This document shows, piece after piece, positions 1 to 6,710 of a DNA stretch of 64,000 nucleotides. The position numbers were made by a program, and so were the translations under genes. Origin of the DNA: Pseudanabaena sp. Chao 1811. Its GTDB lineage: Bacteria; Cyanobacteriota; Cyanobacteriia; Pseudanabaenales; Pseudanabaenaceae. Where the stretch lies: the NCBI RefSeq assembly GCF_027942295.1, contig NZ_CP101416.1, positions 992,001-1,056,000 on the forward strand. The letters run 5' to 3'. Positions within the stretch are counted from its first letter, which is position 1; the number at the start of each line of letters is the position of its first letter. The notes under the pieces were generated by a model. It was not told the origin of the DNA, searched no databases, and was given only the letters and a program-made list of their open reading frames with translations.

Positions 1-1
1 A

Positions 2-2140
2 GGATTTGTTGAGAGTGAGCAAGGTAGGGAATGTGATGTCAGTGAAACTTATTTTAATCATGCTGTGGCAAAGGCTGCAAGGCGCTATACCAAGAACTAT
101 TTAGAGATCCATTCTTTTGCACAGTTATTCGGGAGTCAAAAACTACCAGATCTTTCTTCCATTTATATTCTTCAGAAGTTTCAACCTCATACTTCTATTC
201 GGAATTTTAATTCAGTTAATGAACTTGAAGAGGCATTTACTCGCGATCTTCAGAGGAGTAATCATAGCAAAGGTAGCAATCTAATCGGACTGAACATTGC
301 TAATGAAGAAGAATATCTCACAATTCTGGGACATCCTGCTGTAGGGAAAACGACTTTTCTAAAGTACATTGGACTAGAGGCTCTACACTATCCAGATAGT
401 CGCTATCGGCATGAAGTGCTACCTGTATTTTTAAAGATGTGGAAGTTCTGCCGTAATACAGATACATTATTGCAGGCGATCGCTGAGGAATTTAATAAAG
501 CTGGCTTCCCCTTTTCACAGCAATTAGCATTATGGATGCTCGAACAGGGTAAGTTACTGATTTTAGTTGATGGTTTGAATGAGGCGGTATTATCTCAAAC
601 CCATCTATCGCAGCATGTGCAAGATTTCGTAAAGACATATCCCAAAAATCGTTACATAGTCTCTAGTCGTTTAGCTTCCTATCAAAATAGTTTGGGACAG
701 TTTTTAGAAGTCGTATTACAACCTTGGGGAGATTTGCATGTTCAGGAATATATCCATAAATGGTTTGCGATCGCCTATGAGTCAGAGGTTATCGATGAGT
801 CGATGAGTTCTATCTCAAATGCAACCTCGTCATCTCCTAAATCCAAACAGGATCTAGCTTCGGAGGAAGCTCAAAGGTGTTGGAAAATTTTGCAATTACA
901 CCCTATTGCTAAAGAATTAGCAAAGTCCCCTTTATGTTTATCTCTGTTATGTCTGCTTAGCGATCGCCGTTATAGTTTTCCTAGTAATATTAGTGGACTT
1001 TATCAAAAAGCAATTCATTTACTATTTGAAGAACAGATTGTAAAAAATCAATTACAAAACAATGAAGGAGAGCAAAGCCTCAGTACTGACATATTGGATC
1101 TGATCTTAACGGAAATTGCCTATAAGGGATTTGAGCTTAGGCAAAATCTCTTCTCTTTAGAAGAGATAACAGAGCATATCCAAACGATCTTAAGTAGTTG
1201 TACGGTTGATTTGCAGAAATTAGAAGTTGAATTTGTCCTTAAGGTGTTGCAGCAGATGGGAATCTGTAGACTTACGAATTTAAATACATCTGTGAGCTTG
1301 GTATTTAGTCATATTACTTTTCAAGAATATTTTGTTGCCCGATATATATACAACCACGGTAAAGTCAGACAACTTGTTCCTAATCATTTAAGCGATCGCC
1401 GTTGGCAAGAGGTTTTTCTATTGCTTGCGGGAATGATGGTGGGTAATACGGAAGAACTCTTATTATGTATTGAGTCACAGGCTTTTGACTATATCAATAC
1501 CAATAGACTACGCGATATCTTAGATTGGCTAGAACAAATAACAATCAATTCAACAGGTAATTTAAAAAATGTTGCGAAGCGCATTGCTTCACTCTTTTTG
1601 GCACGTCCTCGTTTTTTATCAGAACTTGCAACTGCTTTGGTATTAACCAGAATGTTGGGAATTGCTCGTGATTTATATGAAACTTTTGATCTATCGATCA
1701 ACTTTAGCAAAATATTTGAATCTGACCTATCAATGAGCCTTGCCCATGCCCTTGATTTTGATAGTGAAACAGAGCTTAATCTAACACTCCAACTCTGTAG
1801 CAATATTGAACAATCCCTTGCTCCCATTAATTTTGATTCAAGATATATCAATTTTATGGCGGTCAATACTAGATTAGAATCTTTACATACTCAAGTGCCA
1901 AGTTATGATCAAGCCTTTGAAGTACGAGAAGAATTTCGACAGAAAATAAGTCGGATATGGCTAAAAACACTATATTTACCATCGGATTTAAATCAAATTT
2001 CGCATCAGGAAGTAGAGTCTCTAGAAAATTATCTCTATGCCAACCTCTTGATGGTGAAGTGTAAAAAAACGGCGATCGCCGTTTCTCTCAAAACTTGGGA
2101 AGAGATTGAATCGCGCATGTTGAGAATTATCAGGGATTAA
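2..2140 (+). CDS. NACHT-domain STAND NTPase, 5' end outside window
   Basis: The reading frame is open from base 2, so the gene begins before the window; the first start-like codon inside is GTG at 65, but the upstream in-frame residues look like normal protein, so 65 is probably not the true start. Counting from 65, a Walker A motif GHPAVGKT lies at residues 89-96 and a Walker B LLILVDGLNEA at 164-174, followed by the helical region and the block FSHITFQEYFVARY near residue 415 that is typical of NACHT proteins. NACHT ATPases are signalling NTPases of the STAND class; cyanobacteria encode many, some acting in anti-phage defence. The N-terminal effector domain is not visible here, so the output activity is unknown. 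The C-terminal ~230 residues are helical and unrecognised. The stop codon lies inside a terminator stem shared with the convergent gene. Confidence 0.85.
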   Translation, partial: GFVESEQGRECDVSETYFNHAVAKAARRYTKNYLEIHSFAQLFGSQKLPDLSSIYILQKFQPHTSIRNFNSVNELEEAFTRDLQRSNHSKGSNLIGLNIANEEEYLTILGHPAVGKTTFLKYIGLEALHYPDSRYRHEVLPVFLKMWKFCRNTDTLLQAIAEEFNKAGFPFSQQLALWMLEQGKLLILVDGLNEAVLSQTHLSQHVQDFVKTYPKNRYIVSSRLASYQNSLGQFLEVVLQPWGDLHVQEYIHKWFAIAYESEVIDESMSSISNATSSSPKSKQDLASEEAQRCWKILQLHPIAKELAKSPLCLSLLCLLSDRRYSFPSNISGLYQKAIHLLFEEQIVKNQLQNNEGEQSLSTDILDLILTEIAYKGFELRQNLFSLEEITEHIQTILSSCTVDLQKLEVEFVLKVLQQMGICRLTNLNTSVSLVFSHITFQEYFVARYIYNHGKVRQLVPNHLSDRRWQEVFLLLAGMMVGNTEELLLCIESQAFDYINTNRLRDILDWLEQITINSTGNLKNVAKRIASLFLARPRFLSELATALVLTRMLGIARDLYETFDLSINFSKIFESDLSMSLAHALDFDSETELNLTLQLCSNIEQSLAPINFDSRYINFMAVNTRLESLHTQVPSYDQAFEVREEFRQKISRIWLKTLYLPSDLNQISHQEVESLENYLYANLLMVKCKKTAIAVSLKTWEEIESRMLRIIRD

Positions 2141-2172
2141 CAGAAAGGGGGGATTTGCCCCCCTTTCTGTTA
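2138..2172. terminator. Bidirectional hairpin between convergent genes
   Basis: Perfect 15-bp inverted repeat (arms 2138-2152 and 2158-2172, loop ATTTG). The TAA of the NACHT gene is the first three bases of the left arm, and the TAA of the minus-strand PPC gene is the last three of the right arm. It probably terminates both transcripts. Confidence 0.75.
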
Positions 2173-2658
2173 ATTCACAACGCGGAGTTTAGTTACCTTG
2201 AGGGTGAATTTACCACCACTGCTACCACCAAAGGAAGAAACGCGGATGGTATAACTTCCTGATTGACGCACTTTAAAAAATATTAACGAGTTTGTGGCAT
2301 CACTTGCAGCATCATCATTTTCGGCAATGATATCGCCCTTGACATCTAGCAAACTTAAAACCGTATCAAAGCTGCCTGAACTTACGGTGATTTCTAAGCG
2401 TTCATCTTTTTGGGCTTCGAGGATATAGTCACGGGCAAATCCTTTCTGACCTGTGGGAATATCTTTATCTGTGAGAGTATCATTAACATCAACACCACTG
2501 GATATTGGGGTTGGTTTATAGACGGATGGGTTACGCACTTGGGCTAAGGCAGCAGGTGCAACAATGGCTAGACTGATAGCGATCGCACCTATGCTAGACA
2601 AGATTGCTGTAACTAGATATTGGGGGGAATGATCGGAGTATGGGCGTAGATGTTTCAC
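2170..2658 (-). CDS. Secreted PPC-domain protein
   Basis: The 162-residue product starts with a signal-peptide-like segment (hydrophobic stretch about residues 15-37, ending in PAALAQ, a plausible signal peptidase site). The rest, about residues 60-158, reads as a bacterial pre-peptidase C-terminal (PPC) beta-sandwich: an acidic ENDD turn and a closing SGSYTIRVSS...GKFTLKV strand pair. PPC domains usually ride on secreted peptidases; here the domain stands alone, so it is an export/binding module rather than an enzyme. The start is GTG, overlapping the TGA of scpA by 4 nt (GTGA), implying translational coupling with scpA upstream. Function unknown; secretion is inferred from the leader. Confidence 0.75.
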   Translation of the reverse strand: MKHLRPYSDHSPQYLVTAILSSIGAIAISLAIVAPAALAQVRNPSVYKPTPISSGVDVNDTLTDKDIPTGQKGFARDYILEAQKDERLEITVSSGSFDTVLSLLDVKGDIIAENDDAASDATNSLIFFKVRQSGSYTIRVSSFGGSSGGKFTLKVTKLRVVN

Positions 2659-3482
2659 GAAACTTCTTTTAATTCAGAAAAAGTCAATTGTAATTGAGTA
2701 GATTCTACTGTGGAATTAGCTGCACTATTTGTAAAGGGGATTTCTTTGAGTGGTGGAACCTTAATCGTCGGCACTATTTGGATCTTGCCATAAAATTCTG
2801 TTTGGAATAACTCCACCTTGGACTGGGATGACATCAGCAATAGTCCCCAAAACACACCAACACGATCATTAAATACTTCCGCTAGATCAGTTATCTCGAT
2901 CTCTTCATCGGGATGGAGTATAAAATAACGCTCGATTTCCTCGACCATCTCTGACAAATTCTCTTTGTGGGCAAGTTGGGCGATCGCTTTCATGGCTGCC
3001 CGTCTTGCCATTTTGCCTTGGACTGGACGTTTAGCAGGTTTGCTGGTTTTGCGATCCACAATTTCAGCGATCGCTTCTATCTGCGTGATCAACTCCTCTA
3101 GGGTAATACGTCGAGCCTTGGGGGGTAATGCCACAGGAAGACGACGCAACCGCTTATCAAAATCCGTAGGCAATCGTAATGAACCTACTAACTCATTAGA
3201 CTCTAGTTCTTCGAGATCTTCGCTGTTGTCGTCATCTTGTTCGTAGGCAGCTTGGATATCTGATAGTGAGTTAGCTTTGAGCAGTACTAGCATCGCAGCG
3301 TAGAGCATCGCTTGCCCTGAGTCATATAAATCACGGCGATCGCTCACAATCAATCGAGACAAAAAGCGATCGACGACATCAATTACCTGCACATCCCAAG
3401 GATCGATCTCACCTCGTTCTGCAAGGTCAATCAATAGGGCAATGGCATCTTTGGTAACTGATTCGGCGATGGATAGAGTCAT
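2655..3482 (-). CDS. scpA: Segregation and condensation protein A (ScpA)
   Basis: Kleisin subunit of the bacterial SMC condensin (SMC-ScpA-ScpB), acting in chromosome compaction and segregation. The N-terminal block DAIALLIDLAERGEIDPWDV binds the SMC neck in this family, and the C-terminal winged-helix block DRVGVFWGLLLMSSQSKVEL is characteristic. The frame extends upstream to 3590, but that extension is unlike ScpA; I chose the ATG at 3482 (MTLSIAES), giving 275 residues, in the normal range. The middle is acidic and low-complexity (about residues 80-100), as expected of a kleisin linker. It overlaps the downstream PPC gene by 4 nt. SMC and ScpB are not in the window. Confidence 0.88.
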   Translation of the reverse strand: MTLSIAESVTKDAIALLIDLAERGEIDPWDVQVIDVVDRFLSRLIVSDRRDLYDSGQAMLYAAMLVLLKANSLSDIQAAYEQDDDNSEDLEELESNELVGSLRLPTDFDKRLRRLPVALPPKARRITLEELITQIEAIAEIVDRKTSKPAKRPVQGKMARRAAMKAIAQLAHKENLSEMVEEIERYFILHPDEEIEITDLAEVFNDRVGVFWGLLLMSSQSKVELFQTEFYGKIQIVPTIKVPPLKEIPFTNSAANSTVESTQLQLTFSELKEVS

Positions 3483-3557
3483 GGAGCTTACGAGAAGCGG
3501 ATGTTTAAAAATATCACCGATTGCAGGGTAATTCCAACAAATTTTAGTCCATAAACA

Positions 3558-3579
3558 ACAAGGGGCTGAAGCCCCTTGT
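3558..3579. repeat. Short hairpin, ACAAGGGGC arms
   Basis: A 9-bp perfect hairpin with loop TGAA lies upstream of scpA. A related but less perfect copy (ACAAGGGGCTTAAGTCCCTTGT) is at 20757-20778. Its position does not suggest a terminator for a known gene. Confidence 0.5.
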
Positions 3580-3610
3580 CTATATATCATAAAAATTTAA
3601 GAATACCAGC

Positions 3611-3703
3611 ATATAGCAATCCTAAATCATTTGTAGATTTTGGGGTTTGTGGAAGCGCACCCCTTTGGGATGCGCTTCCACAAACCATTTAGGATTGCTA
3701 TAT
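3611..3703. mobile_element. MITE-like palindromic element, copy 1
   Basis: A 93-bp element with perfect 17-bp terminal inverted repeats (ATATAGCAATCCTAAAT) and an inner palindrome around GTGGAAGCGCACCC / TGCGCTTCCAC. It has no coding capacity. A second copy in the opposite orientation is at 52782-52876. It fills most of the 347-bp gap between the scpA start and the LapA-like gene. It looks like a non-autonomous transposable element; no transposase is present in the window. Confidence 0.7.
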
Positions 3704-3829
3704 CTATAGGATGTTTTCGTGAAGTGTAACCCATCAAATAACTAGCAAGCATGGATTAGGCGATCGCCAAAACATCCTACGATCTATGGATTTGTGTTCT
3801 GATCGTGACAACACAGATGATCATAAATT

Positions 3830-4180
3830 TTAGTTTTTGGGCTTGTCGTCGTCATCGATCTCGACATCGATCGCTGAGGCAGAGACCAAGCGTTTGCGCT
3901 CTTCAATCTCAACAGTTAAATTTTCAACAGTTTCTTTTAAATTCTGGATTTGCATATTTTGGTTACGCATCTCAATGGATTTTTGCAAGCCAGACCAAAC
4001 GCTAAAAATCCAAGCTAAGACTGCACCTAAGCCCATTGCTAAAATTAGCTCTACGGAAATCGGTGCTGCGACTTTAATTTGGGGAATGATTTGGATAGGA
4101 GCCGCAGCAGTATTTTCTAAGGCAAACAATACTAAAGCAAGAGCAACGACAAAAATAACAACAAAATTAAGCTGGCGCAC
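3830..4180 (-). CDS. LapA-like (DUF1049) membrane protein
   Basis: Small inner-membrane protein with two transmembrane helices (about residues 3-21 and 41-62 from the GTG) and a C-terminal cytoplasmic coiled coil (NLKETVENLTVEIEERKRL), the layout of the LapA/DUF1049 family. Family members are linked to lipopolysaccharide assembly in enterobacteria; the cyanobacterial role is unknown. The frame extends to a TTG at 4234, but there is no ribosome-binding site there. The GTG at 4180, giving RQLNFVVIFVVALALVLFAL next to the terminus and preceded by AAGG, is my preferred start. Confidence 0.7.
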   Translation of the reverse strand: MRQLNFVVIFVVALALVLFALENTAAAPIQIIPQIKVAAPISVELILAMGLGAVLAWIFSVWSGLQKSIEMRNQNMQIQNLKETVENLTVEIEERKRLVSASAIDVEIDDDDKPKN

Positions 4181-4345
4181 AGTGATTAAACCTTGTTTTT
4201 TAAAAAATTTCTTAGCTAATGGTTTATCAAACAATGATCACAATGTCTATAGAGCAGTTTTCAAATGAGCATAGACCCATTTGAAAACCCCAAATCACCC
4301 TCAGTAAAGGCTTTCGGTTTTTATGAATAGGAAGCCTACTAGAAT

Positions 4346-4651
4346 TTAAGCCTTTACCGCAGTTTTGCGTACACCTGATATTTTGGAATTGTTGCGCTTA
4401 ATTTCTTCTTCGGTGAGAGGCACAATATCTATGTGATTAAATAATGTGGTGACGAAGGTAAAGAGCAAAAATGGTAGAGATGTCACTACAATTAAGCCAA
4501 CTGCTCCAAAGGAATAAACGGGTTTACTCATCAGGGAGAGTGCTGCCGCAAGGGAGGCAAAAATCACGCCTAGCCAAACAATTACCTGACCCAGAATGTC
4601 ACTGAGAGTAAGGGTACAAACAAAGCGATACTTACCAATGTCGTTCATCAT
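4346..4651 (-). CDS. Small two-helix membrane protein, function unknown
   Basis: 101 residues with two hydrophobic helices (about 20-42 and 48-71) and a basic, polar C-terminus rich in Lys and Asn. A second in-frame Met follows the first, so the start may be 4648. I do not recognise the family beyond a resemblance to small conserved cyanobacterial membrane proteins. It is followed by the LapA-like gene on the same strand after about 165 bp. Confidence 0.6.
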   Translation of the reverse strand: MMNDIGKYRFVCTLTLSDILGQVIVWLGVIFASLAAALSLMSKPVYSFGAVGLIVVTSLPFLLFTFVTTLFNHIDIVPLTEEEIKRNNSKISGVRKTAVKA

Positions 4652-4814
4652 ATTGCACCAATTTAAGGTAGTTTTTAAAAATTAATTGTTGATTCAATTA
4701 TTTAAGTCATTGTGTTAGTTCACAGTATACGAACCGTCTTTAAATTTTGGGGTTACGTTTTATTGAGAACATAGGCTAAACCTCTACTCAATTTTGGATT
4801 TCGGATTAAAAACT

Positions 4815-5672
4815 ATGTGGGATGAAATTGCGATCGCCATTTCGCAGGCAACGGGTGCAAAATTTACGAGCGATCACCGTCAAGCGCAGTCGGGTGGCTG
4901 CATTAACCAGACCACTAAAATATCCGATGGGAAGCGTGATTTTTTTGTAAAAACGAATACCGCCAATCAGTTAGATATGTTTGTGGCGGAGGCGATCGCA
5001 CTCCAGCAAATGTATGCAACCAAAACAATGCGCGTACCCCAGCCGATCTGCTGGGGGATCGCTGGTGAGGCGGCTTATTTGGTGATGGAAAATCTGGATT
5101 TTGGGGGAGGTCAAGATTGGGAAGCGATGGGTCGGCATTTGGCGGCGATGCATCGGGTAACGAGCGATCGCGGGTTTGGTTGGGATCGTGACAATACGAT
5201 TGGTGCAACTCCCCAGATTAACAATTGGACAAATAGTTGGCTTGATTTTTGGCGTGAATATCGGCTCGCTTTTCAAATTCGTTTAGCTAAGCGCAAAGGT
5301 TGGCGTTGCAGTATTCCCGAAGAGAAAATCTATGCAGCTTTACCTAAATTTTTTCGCGATTATCAACCACAACCCTCAATGGTGCATGGAGATCTTTGGG
5401 GTGGCAATGCTGCCTTTGTCAAGGGTGAGCCTGTGATTTTCGATCCTGCGCTATATTTTGGCGATCGCGAAGTAGATCTAGCAATGACAGAGTTATTTGG
5501 CGGCTTTCCATCGCAGTTTTATCGCGCCTACAATGCAGCTTATCCCCTTGATGTTGGCTACAAAGAGCGCAAAACTCTCTACAATCTCTATCACATTCTC
5601 AATCACTTCAATCTCTTTGGTGGCGGCTACGGCTCCCAAGCTAATCGGATGATTGAAAGTATTTGCCAATAA
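4815..5672 (+). CDS. Fructosamine kinase-like protein
   Basis: About 285 residues of the fructosamine kinase / ketosamine-3-kinase family (aminoglycoside phosphotransferase fold). Family members phosphorylate protein-bound sugars (deglycation) in the cytosol. Visible motifs are the N-lobe SGGCINQTTKI and FFVKTN (ATP Lys), YLVMENLDFGG hinge, HGDLWGGNAAF catalytic loop (HGDxxxxN) and FDPALYFGDREVDLAM (Mg-binding D and the family-specific GDREVDLAM). The frame opens at a TTG at 4794, but the ATG at 4815 (MWDEIAIAI) fits the usual N-terminus better. It ends in a strong terminator overlapping the stop codon. Confidence 0.85.
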   Translation: MWDEIAIAISQATGAKFTSDHRQAQSGGCINQTTKISDGKRDFFVKTNTANQLDMFVAEAIALQQMYATKTMRVPQPICWGIAGEAAYLVMENLDFGGGQDWEAMGRHLAAMHRVTSDRGFGWDRDNTIGATPQINNWTNSWLDFWREYRLAFQIRLAKRKGWRCSIPEEKIYAALPKFFRDYQPQPSMVHGDLWGGNAAFVKGEPVIFDPALYFGDREVDLAMTELFGGFPSQFYRAYNAAYPLDVGYKERKTLYNLYHILNHFNLFGGGYGSQANRMIESICQ

Positions 5673-5700
5673 GAAAGAGCGCAAAGCGCTCTTTCTTATT
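5668..5700. terminator. Hairpin terminator with GCGC-AAA-GCGC tip
   Basis: Perfect 15-bp stem (arms 5668-5682 and 5686-5700, loop AAA) containing the stop codon of the fructosamine-kinase-like gene and ending just before the stop of the convergent membrane protein gene. It can serve both strands. Confidence 0.75.
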
Positions 5701-5706
5701 GATATT

Positions 5707-6363
5707 TTAAGCGGTAGCTTCTTGTTCGCTTTCGATTAAAGGCGATCGCAAGCAGAGGTAAATCAATGCGCCGACTAAGGGAACTAGGGCAATAAATGTA
5801 AAAAAGCGATCGTCTGTCATGCCGCGTCTTTCCATGTCATCACTAAGTAACCAAGGAAATAGCAGAGACAACATACAGAAATCTAAACTCGTCATATGGA
5901 TAAATCGGCTAGTTTGCCATTGCTGGATAAAATCAGCCCAGTCACCATTGGCGAATCCATAGACCAAGAAGTAAATGGCGATCGCGCTAAGTCCAATCCC
6001 TGTCCAGCGTGACTCTAAGGCGGAAATCAGTCGGTTCTTTTTGCCGATAAAGGTGGGGTTTGGTTCCCGCAGAGCAAAGTAGGGAAGTAGGGCAAAGGCT
6101 CCAACCAAAAATGAGAGGCTGGCAAATAGCCAAGCGGGTACTTTTTGTCCACGTCCGTCGCTGGCTAGCATACAGGCATAAATGAAGGGAAATACGCCCA
6201 TGAGGTTAAACAGGGCAACAATCAAGGCATTTGTGCCTTGCCAGTCTCCCGTACTCAATTTGAGAATTAGTTGCAAGGTATCGGGGCGATCAGGCGGCGC
6301 AAAGATGAAGGCATAGACCGAAAATAAAATCCAAATCAACCAAAATCCAAGTTTATTAGGCAT
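5707..6363 (-). CDS. Multi-pass membrane protein, function unknown
   Basis: 218 residues with about six predicted membrane helices. Notable blocks are the N-terminal WLIWILFSVYAFIFAPPDRP and a C-terminal SRFIHMTSLDFCMLSLLFPW followed by DDMERRG. The latter resembles conserved cyanobacterial/plastid membrane proteins of unknown function (possibly DUF2834-related; not certain). The stop codon is immediately outside the bidirectional terminator at 5668-5700. No operon partner is evident. Confidence 0.65.
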   Translation of the reverse strand: MPNKLGFWLIWILFSVYAFIFAPPDRPDTLQLILKLSTGDWQGTNALIVALFNLMGVFPFIYACMLASDGRGQKVPAWLFASLSFLVGAFALLPYFALREPNPTFIGKKNRLISALESRWTGIGLSAIAIYFLVYGFANGDWADFIQQWQTSRFIHMTSLDFCMLSLLFPWLLSDDMERRGMTDDRFFTFIALVPLVGALIYLCLRSPLIESEQEATA

Positions 6364-6549
6364 AAATCAAATAGTTGCTTACTAGTCCTATTAAAACCTA
6401 GAAATAGTTTTGGTGAGAAGTAGCGATCGCTTTGGTCAGTTTTTAGCGCAACTGTGATTCTCTAACCATGCCTCTATGATTTTGCCTTGGAGTTGAACTA
6501 GAGGCTTTGGTATAATTTCATATAAGTTGATCCTATGCCCTAGACAGCT

Positions 6550-6696
6550 ATGAAATCGCTACGGTCAGAACCTTTGACAGCTATCAAACATAATGGTATT
6601 GCGGCAAGTTTAGTAGGTATTGCCAAGACTGATGAGCCTTCAACTACGGACGAAGAAATTAAAGCTATTTTAGCAACAAGGTTGTTGCAGAAGTAA
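6550..6696 (+). CDS. Possible small antitoxin-like ORF or remnant (48 aa)
   Basis: An ATG-initiated ORF coding 48 residues, with a C-terminal half (AKTDEPSTTDEEIKAILATR) that reminds me of the C-termini of small cyanobacterial antitoxin-like proteins paired with PIN toxins. No toxin gene follows; the next gene is convergent. It lies in a 347-bp gap (6364-6710) that otherwise holds nothing I recognise. It may be a decayed toxin-antitoxin locus or chance. Confidence 0.3.
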   Translation: MKSLRSEPLTAIKHNGIAASLVGIAKTDEPSTTDEEIKAILATRLLQK

Positions 6697-6710
6697 TTCC
6701 ATATTTCAGA

